Assembly: GCA_947493175.1 (NCBI GenBank)
Contig: CANLQD010000002.1
Location: 310,001 to 374,000 of the forward strand
Reading direction: 5' to 3'
From: an uncultured Flavobacteriaceae bacterium
GTDB lineage: Bacteria; Bacteroidota; Bacteroidia; Flavobacteriales; Flavobacteriaceae
DNA: 64,000 nucleotides
Part shown: piece by piece, positions 55,164-64,000 of the stretch
Layout of the letters: every line of letters starts with the position of its first letter
How positions within the stretch are numbered: the stretch's first letter is position 1
The notes under the pieces: model-generated
Database searches by the model: none
What the model was told of the DNA's origin: nothing
What the model saw: the letters and a program-made list of their open reading frames with translations, nothing else
Made by a program: the position numbers and the translations under genes

Positions 55164-58004
55164 ATGAAGCGATCACGACATATTTCAAGGGCTATTGGCA
55201 TTATCATATTTTCTTTGATTGTAAACACGGTGCATTCCCAAGTGGGTATGGTAACCGGCGTCATAGAGGATGGTGAACTGCCTTTACCGGGTGTCAACAT
55301 TACGATTAAAGGAAAAAATACCGGGACACAAACTGATTTCGATGGTTACTATCGAATCAAGTGCGAAATCGGTGATACCCTTATTATCTCTTATATAGGC
55401 TTTGGGACTAAGGAACTTAAAGTCACTGCGGCCATGTTCTCTGAGGAGCAGGTTTCGGCTATCGTTCGGCAGGTACCGGTAACACCAATTCTCAGCACTT
55501 CCTATCAAGAATCTGTTCGCAAGCAAATACCCGCATTTCTATTGGCTCCCAGCATTGAAGAGAGCACTAAAACCTACAAAGGAGTAGGATATTTTAGCGC
55601 CTACAGGATAAAGAATATAGGGGTCGAGGACAATCATGTACACCTAACGTATCAAGACCCGGACATCTTTTATGAAGTAGGCGCATCTACTACCATTGGT
55701 TTACAATTCATACAAAATAGAAACCTTCCCGCAACACAAAATAACTTCGCCCAGGGTATTCCCTTAGAAGGAAACCCTGTATATCAGGGTCCTGAAAATG
55801 ATATTCCTTTTTCCTATGGACCAGCATTAAGTGGTCTCGAATTCGATGGAAACGAGTATCCTTTTGATTCAAATGGTCGGCTTGTATCAACAGGCAATGG
55901 AAACGGAAATCCTGCCAAGGCATATAAAAACAGCTTGTTCCAAGAAGTCCTAAAAACGAACCATCGCGCGTATTTTAATATTGCCTCCCAAGATTACTTC
56001 TTGCAATTCGACTATCGAAACCAGTCGGCAAAAGACCTTTACGACAAAGAAAAAAGCATTTTAAATGAATTAGATTTCAATTTTAACAACCGACAAGGCT
56101 ATCAAAATGTTGAATGGGATGTTTTGATGAACTATGTACGCTCTACCGAGAATCAACCCAACACAAACGGATTTCACAATAATCTATTATTAAATGCACT
56201 GGTTGCGCCGGTTAGTTTTGATACTCATCAAGGTACCACCCTTCCTGATGGAAATCAAAGAAGTTTTAGTATTTCAAATTTCAATAACCCGAATTGGTTG
56301 TTGAACCGAAACCGAAACCGTACCCAGCATGAACGTTTGCTAACAAAGCTTCAGGTTGCTTCCCATCTTTCAGAGGATATTGAGCTTATAGGAAAAGCTA
56401 GTTTTCACAAAGCAAACACAGAACAGTCGTTTGGACTTTTACAAGGAACTGTAGGCTTTCGTGAAGGATACAGCAGTGATAAAACTTTTGAAAGGACCAA
56501 CTTTAATGGAGATCTTACTTTTCAATGGGATCCCTATGGAGGGGAGCTTGATTTTAAAGCGGTTTCTACCCTTTTTTACACCAATGAGAGCTTAGACTAT
56601 CGATTAACGGAAAGTGTAGATTACGGCCCAAATCCCTTTTCCGACCCTCTACGAACCAGTGTCTTTGGTAAGGGTATAAATCGATCTGCATATCGCTGGC
56701 TAAGTCGGTTCGATTTTGAATTTATGGAACAACGGGCAAAAGTGTCATTCTTTAATAATTCCTATAGTTCCAATATTCAAAACCAAAAGTGGTTCCTCCC
56801 GACCGTACAATGTAGGTTTGAATTTGCAGATGGCTGGTATTCCGATACCATTCGTTCATTGAACCTTACAGGAAGTTGGGGAAACGATGTCAACTTTTTG
56901 AACCTATTCTATGGGAATCAAAGCCATAACAGTTTGCTCATAAGCCCTGGGCAAAGTTTGGCATATACAGCGAATAACGATTTGTTTGCCAATGATACAG
57001 TATCACTTGAGGAGAAAACAAGCTATGAAGTAAGCCTCGACCTGGGATTGGGGCTATTCGACCATTTTTGGAATATAAACGCTACCTTTTTTCACAACCA
57101 AACCGATGGAGCCGTTTTCCCGATACGGGAAAACGGGCAATTTCTTCTTAGAAATATCGCCGATGTTCAAAATGCAGGTTTTGAGGCCAGCATAGAAGGA
57201 ACTTTCTTTCGCTATAATGATTTTAGCTTCACACCAAGATTTATCTTCTCTACCTATAATACCAAGGTACTTCGTTTGCTGTCTGCAGAAGAACGTGTCC
57301 CGTTTGCCGGATTTTCCACTATTTCAAGAAACCTGATTGAAGGACAACCTGCGGGCGTTTTGGTAGGAAGCCGATATGCTCGAAATGCGCAAAACCAAAT
57401 TTTAATCGATGCAGCGGGTTTCCCGATAGTAGCTTCCGAGCCTGGTGTTATCGGTGACCCCATCCCCGACTTCAATATGGGATTTTCAAGCAACCTCAAT
57501 TGGAAGGGGCTAACATTCGATTTTGTCATCGACTATCAAAAGGGAGGCGATATATGGAACGGAACACAGCAAGTACTCAATTACTTTGGCAGATCCCAAG
57601 AATCGGAAACGGCCCGCACTATAAGGGGATTTATATTTAATGGTGTTGATCCATCTGGGGAGTCCAATACTGTTCCGGTCGATTTTGCCAACCCGGCCAA
57701 CGGACTCGAGGGCAATCGCTACGTACGTTACGGTTTTGAAGGTGTTGCAGAAGAAGCCATTGTTGATGGCACGTATCTCAACCTGAAAGCTGTAAACTTT
57801 TCCTATAAAATCGAAATTGAGAAGGGCACATTCTTTCACGAATTGGAAATCGGTCTGTACGGCAATAACTTATTTACAGTATCAAAGTTTAGAGGTGCAA
57901 CGCCCTATAACTATCTCTTTGACCAGTCGTCCTCTCAGGGACTCCATTTTTTCAATGGTCCTTTGACAAGTGAAATTGGAATGAAACTCAACCTAAAAAT
58001 TTAA
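55164..58004 (+). CDS. SusC-like outer-membrane barrel lacking a plug domain
   Basis: This 946-residue protein has a signal peptide (IGIIIFSLIVNTVHSQ) and a carboxypeptidase-regulatory-like domain (about 28-90; VTGVIEDGELPLPGVNITIK, FDGYYRIKCEIGDTLIISYI). After only about 80 further residues it enters SusC-type barrel sequence: GLQFIQNRNLPATQNNFAQG (about 179-198), PFSYGPALSGLEFDGNEYPF, FNNPNWLLNRNRNRTQHERL, and GATPYNYLFDQSSSQGL near the end. The plug, with its LYVVDG and GVxLITTK motifs and the upstream DEVVVTG box, is absent. It is followed after three bases by the gene that does encode such a plug. No SusD gene is adjacent. The frame has no sign of truncation. Confidence 0.85.
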   Translation: MKRSRHISRAIGIIIFSLIVNTVHSQVGMVTGVIEDGELPLPGVNITIKGKNTGTQTDFDGYYRIKCEIGDTLIISYIGFGTKELKVTAAMFSEEQVSAIVRQVPVTPILSTSYQESVRKQIPAFLLAPSIEESTKTYKGVGYFSAYRIKNIGVEDNHVHLTYQDPDIFYEVGASTTIGLQFIQNRNLPATQNNFAQGIPLEGNPVYQGPENDIPFSYGPALSGLEFDGNEYPFDSNGRLVSTGNGNGNPAKAYKNSLFQEVLKTNHRAYFNIASQDYFLQFDYRNQSAKDLYDKEKSILNELDFNFNNRQGYQNVEWDVLMNYVRSTENQPNTNGFHNNLLLNALVAPVSFDTHQGTTLPDGNQRSFSISNFNNPNWLLNRNRNRTQHERLLTKLQVASHLSEDIELIGKASFHKANTEQSFGLLQGTVGFREGYSSDKTFERTNFNGDLTFQWDPYGGELDFKAVSTLFYTNESLDYRLTESVDYGPNPFSDPLRTSVFGKGINRSAYRWLSRFDFEFMEQRAKVSFFNNSYSSNIQNQKWFLPTVQCRFEFADGWYSDTIRSLNLTGSWGNDVNFLNLFYGNQSHNSLLISPGQSLAYTANNDLFANDTVSLEEKTSYEVSLDLGLGLFDHFWNINATFFHNQTDGAVFPIRENGQFLLRNIADVQNAGFEASIEGTFFRYNDFSFTPRFIFSTYNTKVLRLLSAEERVPFAGFSTISRNLIEGQPAGVLVGSRYARNAQNQILIDAAGFPIVASEPGVIGDPIPDFNMGFSSNLNWKGLTFDFVIDYQKGGDIWNGTQQVLNYFGRSQESETARTIRGFIFNGVDPSGESNTVPVDFANPANGLEGNRYVRYGFEGVAEEAIVDGTYLNLKAVNFSYKIEIEKGTFFHELEIGLYGNNLFTVSKFRGATPYNYLFDQSSSQGLHFFNGPLTSEIGMKLNLKI

Positions 58005-58007
58005 AAG

Positions 58008-61000
58008 ATGCGTACCCTTCTATCCTTAGCTTCAAAAACTTTCAGCCTTTTCTTTTTAGGCCTCATGGCGATGTCATTTCAAAGCGATACCCCTAAGTTA
58101 GATTTGGTGGAAAAGATCTATGCCCATACCGACCGGCCTCTGTATTTTCCGGGTGAAACCATTTGGTTTAAAGCCTACGTCGTAAATTCTTCCCATACCA
58201 TCTCCTCATTGAGTGAAATGATGTACGCCGACTTGATATCACCCAAAGGAAGCGTGGTAAAAACCCTGCGATTACCAGTTCAAAATGGATATGCATATGG
58301 AAATTTTAACATCGATAAGAAGTGGGTCGGAGGTACCTATACCCTTAAAATGTACACGAATTGGATGCGTAACTATGGTGAAGCTCACTTCTTCACCAAA
58401 GAAATCGTAGTCCAGAAAGTAGTACAACCAAAATTATTGATGAATTTGGAGTTTGAGAAAGAAGCCTATGGTACATCTTCCGAAGTGGTAGCCAATTTTG
58501 AGGTGAAAGATTTAAAAAATAGCCCTTTGCGAGATAGAGATATTAACGTTTCACTTCGCATAAAAGGCAAAAACTATCGCTCTCAAACAGTTAAAACAGA
58601 TTCTGAAGGGAAAGCATCGCCCAAATTCATCCTTCCAAACGACCTGGCCACTACCGATGTCCTGATGAACATCCAAATCCCATATAAGGGAACAACGGAA
58701 GCAATCTCCAGAAGTGTGCCCATTGTACTCGACAACGTAGATATACAGTTCTTTCCAGAGAGCGGACAGATGATAGCAGATGGTGCCCCAAACCATGTGG
58801 CTTTTAAGGCGGTTGACGCATATGGAAAACCAGTGGATATTGCCGGAAAAATAATTGATGAGAACGGAAACCATATAGTGGATTTTAATAGTTTTCATGA
58901 TGGTATGGGCGGTTTTGATTTATCGGTATCCGCTCAAAAAAAATACTTTGCCGTAGTAACCGCTCCCTATGCATTCGAACATAAAATTCCACTCCCAGAA
59001 GTTTATGACAAGGGGGTTAGATTTTCAATCCTTCAAACGAGGGATAGCGTGAGACTCCAATTGTTTTCTACCGTATCAAAAATACTGCGACTAAAGGTTT
59101 CAAATAGTTCGAAAACGCTTTTAACCAAAAATATACCTGCAGGTGACGGGGAAGTGGTCCTTCCTACAAATAGCTATCCGATGGGCATCACCAAATTCTC
59201 CGTTTTAGAAGAAAATGGGACGACACTAGCGGAGCGCCTGGTTTTTCTAAATCAACACCGACAGCTTCAGATAGCGGTGAAGATTGATAAAAAAGCATAC
59301 AATACAAGGGAAAAAGTAGCGCTACAGATCCTTACGAAAAATGAAAAAGGGAAACCCATAGCTGCTAATCTGTCTTTGGGAGTGGTAGATAATAAGCTGC
59401 TCTCTTTTGCAAATGACAAACAAGACCATATACTATCCTATTTGCTAATGTCTTCCGAGTTACGGGGTAAAATACACGAACCCGTTTTTTATTTCGACCA
59501 AGAAGAGCCCAAGGCGATCAAAGCGTTGGATTATGTGATGCTTACTCATGGTTGGCGACATTATATAACTACTAATGAACTTTCGCTCTTTGGAGCTGCA
59601 TACGAACCAGAACAATTGGCCATCCAAAACGGCCTTATCGTTGACCAGAAAGGAAATCCTACCAAAGCACATCTATTCTTATTCGATAGGTACGGGGATA
59701 AAGTACTCGACTTTGACACCGATGAGGCAGGGCGTTTTTCCTTTAAACTCTCAGGCCCCAGGAGTTATACCCTAGTTGCCTATACCGATGATAACAAGGC
59801 CTTGTATATACGGCCCATGCGTCGTCACAATGGGTATTCAAGCAGTTCTGAACGCAAAGACGGAATCCCTAAGCCAAATATGCCGAAGGGCTTCTTTGGA
59901 GTCGAAAAACCGATTCAAAAACCTCTTAAAGTTGAGGCAAGGGCGAATTTGTCGTTAAGTGAGGATGCTCAAGCGCTCGATGAAGTTATCGTTACCTCGC
60001 AGGGTAGTATTAGAAAACAGGACGCAACGGCTAGTCTCACCGAAATTGTAACCGCCAATTTAGAAACCTCACAAAATGTTGAAATGCTTTTGCAGGGAAA
60101 GGTAGCTGGGGTACAAATAACCAATAGAAATGGGGTATTAGGCAGCGGAGCCCAAATCAATATCCGAGGAATGTCCTCTTTATCAGGCACAAACCGACCG
60201 CTTTACGTTGTTGATGGCATCCCCATCGAATTTAATGATGAGATTACCATTGATACCGATCAAATCGCTTCTATATCCGTCTTACGAGACCTCGCTGCTA
60301 CTACGTTGTATGGGTCAACAGCAAGCAATGGTGTACTACTGATATCGACCAAAAATCAAAATAGTTCAAACTATCGAAAGAAAAAGCTGAATAATACTAG
60401 GTATAAGAACTATGTAGCCCACAATTTTTATGGCTCGGCGTCCAACTCATTTGATAGCTCCGCTACCTTTTATGCTCCCATATACGAAGGAGAACGACTG
60501 TCGGAGGAGCGAACCGATTTTAGATCGACCATTTATTGGAATCCGGTTGTACAGACCGACGAAAATGGAGAAGCAACCTTGGAGTTTTATAATTCTGACG
60601 CTCTTACTTCCTTCAAAATTACGGCCGAGGGCGTAGGCTATAACGGACTTTTGGGAAGAACCGAATTGGATTATAGCACTAAAAAACTTTTGAATTTGGA
60701 TTTTAAGGTACCCGATTATATGACCATCAACGATTTGATTGTATTGCCGGTCACCTTCACCAACGAAACCGATCAAACCTTGTTCACCAATTTTGAGCTA
60801 CAACTGCCTGAGAATTTAAGGCTTGCAAGTGATTATGAGAAAACCATTACAATTCCTGCTGGTACTAGCCTGGTAAAGAACATCAGGGTAATAGCCTTGG
60901 AAAAGGGAATTGACCTGAAGATTTCGGCATCGGTTACATCGGACACCTATAGCGATGTGGTTCATAAGACTAGTACAATTTTGGCCTCCTATTTCCCCGT

Positions 61001-62576
61001 TGAAACATCTATTTCGGGAGTAACGGATCAATCTTTTGAACTCCCGATAAATCATATAGTAGCCAACTCCTTAAGAGCAGATTTTATAGTATACACCGAT
61101 ATCGTAGGAGAAATGATGAACGGGGTCGCCTCTATGATCCGAAGACCCTCCGGTTGTTTTGAACAAGTCTCTTCGACTACCTACCCGAACGTGATGGTAT
61201 TAAAATACCTACGGGAAACGGGTAAAAACAAGGGTAGTATTGAACGCCAGGCCCTAAAATACATCGAGGATGGTTATCGGCGTTTAGCGGCTTATGAAAC
61301 AACCGAAAATGGCTTTGAATGGTATGGAAACACTCCACCACATGAAGCGCTTTCTGCATACGGACTTATGCAATTTAAAGAAATGTCCGAGGTCTATGAG
61401 GGGGTCGATCAAAAAATGGTAGCACGTACTGAAAAATGGCTGTTAGATAGAAGAGATCGGAAAGGTGGATTTTTACAAAACAGAGGGAAATATGGGTTCT
61501 CAGCTGCTCCGACCGATGTAAATAACGCGTACATTGTATACGCACTGTCCGAAAGTGACCCTTCCCTTCCGATAATGAAAGAATACAGAAAAGCCTATGA
61601 TGATGCTTTAGACAGTCTTGATACGTACAAACTGGCACTAACGGCATTAGCAAGTCACAATCTTAACAAGTTGCATGCTTATGACGTTGCCATTAAACTA
61701 CTCAAAAAAAACATTGGCGATTATGGTTTTGCGAAACTACCTGTTAAAAGCACCATCACCAGATCGTACGGAAATGCCGAAAACCTTGAGACCGTTGCCT
61801 TCACTTTATTGGCACTGATGAAAGATTTTGGGGCAAATGAGCTTTTGATCAATATGGGAGTAGAACATGTGTTGAAATCCCGAAGATATGGGAGATTTGG
61901 TTCTACACAGTCGACCTCAATGATACTTAAGGTCCTGATAGCATATCATAAGACACAAAAGAAAAAGGTCATCCACAAAAACGATATGGTAGAACTACAA
62001 TTAAATGGCAAGGTAATAAGAGAAAAAATAGCGTTGAACGAAACAGGGACGATACGTATCGATAGTCTTCAAAAATATCTTAAGGAAGGAAACCAAAAGA
62101 TTTCTGTCAGATTTACCAATAGTGAAGTAAGTTTTCCGTACAGCATCAATGTAAAATGGGATAGCCATTTACCTGATTCATCTGAAAGCTGCAAGGTTTC
62201 CATGAAAACCGAAATCAAGTCAACAACCTATAAAGTGGGAGATGTTGTACGAATGAAAATAACGGTATTGAACCAACAAAAGACGGGACTACCAATGGCC
62301 ACTGCTATCGTAGGAATTCCATCGGGCGCTTCACTGCAACCTTGGCAGTTGAAAGAACTTTTAGAAGAACGTAAGGTCGATTATTATGAACTCTTTGACA
62401 ACTATCTGGTCTTATATTGGCGCGAAATGGGCCCTAAGGAGATGAAGGTAATCAATCTAGATTTGAAAGCGGATATTGCAGGAGATTATACCGCCCCTGC
62501 AAGTTCTGTATACCTATACTATGGAGACGAGTATAAAAACTGGATCAAAGGCAACCATCTAAAGATTTTCGAGTAG
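58008..62576 (+). CDS. Alpha-2-macroglobulin-like protein with embedded SusC-type plug domain
   Basis: This 1522-residue exported protein has a signal peptide (about 1-24) and an MG2 domain (AHTDRPLYFPGETIWFKAYV, about 38-57). Further macroglobulin domains follow, including a bait-region-like domain (LSLGVVDNKLLSF, LDYVMLTHGWRHY), and a carboxypeptidase-regulatory-like segment (about 545-605). Residues 657-783 then form a complete TonB-receptor plug: LDEVIVTSQG, MLLQGKVAGVQITN, INIRGMSSLSGTNRPLYVVD and SNGVLLISTKNQ. Next come the A2M domain (about 839, YWNPVVQTDENGEATLEF), a thioester domain with PSGCFEQ (Cys1050, Gln1053) and a receptor-binding-like C-terminus. By family it would trap proteases covalently. 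The plug is of the SusC type and is missing from the adjacent barrel. There is no lipobox. Confidence 0.88.
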   Translation: MRTLLSLASKTFSLFFLGLMAMSFQSDTPKLDLVEKIYAHTDRPLYFPGETIWFKAYVVNSSHTISSLSEMMYADLISPKGSVVKTLRLPVQNGYAYGNFNIDKKWVGGTYTLKMYTNWMRNYGEAHFFTKEIVVQKVVQPKLLMNLEFEKEAYGTSSEVVANFEVKDLKNSPLRDRDINVSLRIKGKNYRSQTVKTDSEGKASPKFILPNDLATTDVLMNIQIPYKGTTEAISRSVPIVLDNVDIQFFPESGQMIADGAPNHVAFKAVDAYGKPVDIAGKIIDENGNHIVDFNSFHDGMGGFDLSVSAQKKYFAVVTAPYAFEHKIPLPEVYDKGVRFSILQTRDSVRLQLFSTVSKILRLKVSNSSKTLLTKNIPAGDGEVVLPTNSYPMGITKFSVLEENGTTLAERLVFLNQHRQLQIAVKIDKKAYNTREKVALQILTKNEKGKPIAANLSLGVVDNKLLSFANDKQDHILSYLLMSSELRGKIHEPVFYFDQEEPKAIKALDYVMLTHGWRHYITTNELSLFGAAYEPEQLAIQNGLIVDQKGNPTKAHLFLFDRYGDKVLDFDTDEAGRFSFKLSGPRSYTLVAYTDDNKALYIRPMRRHNGYSSSSERKDGIPKPNMPKGFFGVEKPIQKPLKVEARANLSLSEDAQALDEVIVTSQGSIRKQDATASLTEIVTANLETSQNVEMLLQGKVAGVQITNRNGVLGSGAQINIRGMSSLSGTNRPLYVVDGIPIEFNDEITIDTDQIASISVLRDLAATTLYGSTASNGVLLISTKNQNSSNYRKKKLNNTRYKNYVAHNFYGSASNSFDSSATFYAPIYEGERLSEERTDFRSTIYWNPVVQTDENGEATLEFYNSDALTSFKITAEGVGYNGLLGRTELDYSTKKLLNLDFKVPDYMTINDLIVLPVTFTNETDQTLFTNFELQLPENLRLASDYEKTITIPAGTSLVKNIRVIALEKGIDLKISASVTSDTYSDVVHKTSTILASYFPVETSISGVTDQSFELPINHIVANSLRADFIVYTDIVGEMMNGVASMIRRPSGCFEQVSSTTYPNVMVLKYLRETGKNKGSIERQALKYIEDGYRRLAAYETTENGFEWYGNTPPHEALSAYGLMQFKEMSEVYEGVDQKMVARTEKWLLDRRDRKGGFLQNRGKYGFSAAPTDVNNAYIVYALSESDPSLPIMKEYRKAYDDALDSLDTYKLALTALASHNLNKLHAYDVAIKLLKKNIGDYGFAKLPVKSTITRSYGNAENLETVAFTLLALMKDFGANELLINMGVEHVLKSRRYGRFGSTQSTSMILKVLIAYHKTQKKKVIHKNDMVELQLNGKVIREKIALNETGTIRIDSLQKYLKEGNQKISVRFTNSEVSFPYSINVKWDSHLPDSSESCKVSMKTEIKSTTYKVGDVVRMKITVLNQQKTGLPMATAIVGIPSGASLQPWQLKELLEERKVDYYELFDNYLVLYWREMGPKEMKVINLDLKADIAGDYTAPASSVYLYYGDEYKNWIKGNHLKIFE

Positions 62577-62586
62577 TTACACACTA

Positions 62587-62602
62587 CCCCTGCTTTCAGG
62601 GG
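62587..62602 (+). terminator. Weak hairpin after the macroglobulin gene
   Basis: CCCCTG pairs with CAGGGG around CTTT. No long T tract follows (GGGCATTTT), so termination here is uncertain. Confidence 0.3.
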
Positions 62603-62688
62603 GGGCATTTTCACCCTGGGCGGCGATGTATATGGTTTATTCATCATTTAATTTAGCTTCATAGCCAAAGTATAACTAACAAATAGAA

Positions 62689-62859
62689 ATGATGAAGACA
62701 ATCAACAACATTATCGAAAATAGTGCTTTAGGAATCATCAACCAGAATTATAGGTATGGGGTCCTGCTTTTATTCTCAGGAATCCTTGTCACTGTCATGG
62801 CTTTATTGGTCTTTGTTCTGGGAAATATGGAATATGTAAGTGGCCAATTCAACTTTTAA
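62689..62859 (+). CDS. 56-residue single-span membrane protein
   Basis: MMKTINNIIENSALGIINQN is followed by a hydrophobic span (YGVLLLFSGILVTVMALLVF) and a short tail ending YVSGQFNF. The first ATG at 62689 is followed directly by another at 62692; either could be used. It matches the 55-residue protein at 54873 in length, layout and aromatic end. It lies 112 bases after the macroglobulin stop. The function is unknown. Confidence 0.62.
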   Translation: MMKTINNIIENSALGIINQNYRYGVLLLFSGILVTVMALLVFVLGNMEYVSGQFNF

Positions 62860-62955
62860 CTCGATTATCGAGATTTGAATGCTCTGAAGATTGCCCAACA
62901 AGTTATGGAGTCGGGCCTGCCCAACTTCATATAGTCACTTCAGCGGTCTAGCCTT
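62859..62955 (+). repeat. Interspersed intergenic repeat, degenerate copy
   Basis: ACTCGATTATCGAGATTTGA at the 5' end keeps the perfect palindrome CTCGAT-T-ATCGAG. Past this, CCCAACTTCATATAGTCACT then TCAGCGG resembles the CTTCACGTAGCCGTTTCGGCGG part with many changes. It lies directly after the small membrane protein gene. Confidence 0.55.
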
Positions 62956-62964
62956 TTAGGCTTT

Positions 62965-64000
62965 TTATCGGTAAATCATTGCATTTTTAAAGGTGCCCTT
63001 GCCCGTGTCAAGATCAATTAAAAAACCATTGATCACGGCATATCTATACACGCCTTCTTTTTCAAGTAAAAAAGTAGGGTTGATACCGATTTCCACATGA
63101 AAATCAGGGAGTTGAAAGGTCTTGGAAACTAAATGAATCGGTAGGAAAGAAGAGAGTTGTGATAGGGGAATGTTCTTGACCCGTACGAAGGTATAGCCCG
63201 ATTTCAGAAGATCGAGTACCTTTTCTTCCGTAAGTTCCTTTTGGTTTTCATACAAGGTAGGCGCTACTTTACCAGATCGAAGGGTATATCCAGAAGCATC
63301 GAGTGTCTCATATCCGTAATAGGTAGAGAGATCCCCCTGATCTAAGATACGGCTACTGTACCAAAAATCGGTATAATCAGGCTCGTCTACTTCCAAGCGG
63401 TTGATGCCGAGATCTATTATATAGGGCTTGCCCAAAAGTTCGTACGTGACATTTTGAACCTTTAAGTCAAATAGCTTTCGATCGTTTTCCGGGATTTTCC
63501 CATAATCTTCCAACGGAATTTCTTTGTAACTTTCCTTGGCGATGGTATAAATGGCCGATAAAATGGACACATAATTCAATTTTCGGATTTCTTGCTTTTC
63601 CACATCGTTCTCAAAGCCTCCAGACTCAATGAGAATTGTACTCGTACCCCATTTTTGAATATTATCGCCGAAAGCCCTGGGCTCAAAATCATCATTGTAC
63701 CGCCCTACCTGCCCTGGGGCGTACCGTTGTATGATGTTGTTCATAAATACGATAACCCTCATCGCATTTCCTCGAACAGTATTGATCTCTTTTTCATAAT
63801 TGTAGGCAGGTGCCAAGTAGGAAATAGTAGCAGGTTTTTCGGTACGTTCAGCATTGTAATACGTACTTTGATCGTGAAGGTTAAACCCAAAGTCTGCATC
63901 GAGGCTGTCGCGTATTCTTTTTAGGGTCTGTCCCTCTGGAGATTGTAGTCGCAGGGCATCCCGATTGATGTCGATACCCAGTCGATTTCTTCGTTGAAAG
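62965..64000 (-). CDS. M14-family zinc carboxypeptidase (N-terminus beyond the window)
   Basis: The frame is open from the window edge to the stop at 62965, giving 344 residues. It begins inside the catalytic domain: RRNRLGIDINRDALRL, the zinc-ligand His in DFGFNLHDQSTYYN and the catalytic Glu in TILIESGGFENDVEKQ match the M14 metallocarboxypeptidases common in Bacteroidota. A C-terminal beta-rich domain (about 190-344; YTLRSGKVAPTLYENQKELT) is of unknown role. The first part, with the HxxE zinc motif and any signal peptide, is outside the window. Confidence 0.88.
   Translation of the reverse strand, partial: FQRRNRLGIDINRDALRLQSPEGQTLKRIRDSLDADFGFNLHDQSTYYNAERTEKPATISYLAPAYNYEKEINTVRGNAMRVIVFMNNIIQRYAPGQVGRYNDDFEPRAFGDNIQKWGTSTILIESGGFENDVEKQEIRKLNYVSILSAIYTIAKESYKEIPLEDYGKIPENDRKLFDLKVQNVTYELLGKPYIIDLGINRLEVDEPDYTDFWYSSRILDQGDLSTYYGYETLDASGYTLRSGKVAPTLYENQKELTEEKVLDLLKSGYTFVRVKNIPLSQLSSFLPIHLVSKTFQLPDFHVEIGINPTFLLEKEGVYRYAVINGFLIDLDTGKGTFKNAMIYR

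Noticed and set aside
55164..58004. Barrel gene as a truncated or frameshifted SusC pseudogene
   Set aside because: It has its own signal peptide, a continuous frame and a complete C-terminal end; the missing plug is found in the next gene, so loss by decay is less likely.

Overview
The window looks like chromosomal DNA of a marine member of the Flavobacteriaceae (Bacteroidota). The signs are AT-leaning DNA, a protein with a C-terminal type IX secretion (CHU_C-like) tail, SusC-type outer-membrane proteins, DUF4251, DUF2490 and DUF4956 proteins, MacB-type permeases of about 800 residues in stacks, several upstream sequences resembling the Bacteroidota -7 element TAnnTTTG, and many Sec or lipoprotein signals. 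I saw no rRNA, tRNA, CRISPR array, prophage or insertion sequence. Two genes run off the edges: an ABC permease at the left and an M14 carboxypeptidase at the right.

Layout. (1) 1-13.7 kb, minus strand: an export operon read right to left as TolC-like channel, HlyD-like adaptor, MacB-type ATPase and five MacB/FtsX permeases (the last cut by the window edge). A divergent NtrC-type regulator and histidine kinase (14.1-16.8 kb) probably control it. (2) 16.9-24.2 kb: single genes and pairs, including a DUF1080 lipoprotein, a cold-shock protein, a WYL regulator divergent from a DinB-like gene, a methyltransferase, a thioredoxin-fold protein, an EamA transporter and a zincin-like lipoprotein. (3) 24.5-25.4 kb: a tandem run of very short plus-strand genes, four of exactly 37 codons, ended by a strong hairpin. 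(4) 25.4-38.4 kb: DUF4251 protein, CocE-type hydrolase, a DUF2490/DUF4956/VTC-domain operon, a type IX-secreted protein, a GntR regulator, an ECF sigma factor with a membrane partner, a protealysin-like protease with its emfourin-like inhibitor, and an amidohydrolase. (5) 37.8-52.2 kb: a complete aerobic carbon monoxide dehydrogenase locus (coxM-S-L-G-D-E-F, then a MocA-like cytidylyltransferase). Facing it are a cysteine desulfurase, a second XdhC-like protein, MoaA and MoeA. The CoxL active-site loop reads AYRCSFR, the form I signature. (6) 52.5-64 kb: a von Willebrand-type lipoprotein, an OmpA-like lipoprotein, a SusC-like barrel with no recognisable plug domain, and directly downstream an alpha-2-macroglobulin-like protein that carries the missing SusC-type plug together with an intact-looking thioester motif. 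Two 55-56 residue single-span membrane proteins flank this pair.

At least six degenerate copies of one intergenic repeat, all in the same orientation, are scattered from 26 kb to 63 kb.

How the genes work together. The cox block holds structural subunits, maturation factors (CoxD/E/F/G, XdhC, desulfurase) and cofactor synthesis (MoaA, MoeA, MocA), so it can be read as one respiratory CO-oxidation module. The barrel plus plug-bearing macroglobulin pair is the strongest candidate for an undescribed system: the plug that would normally gate the barrel appears to be supplied in trans by a protease-trapping-type protein.
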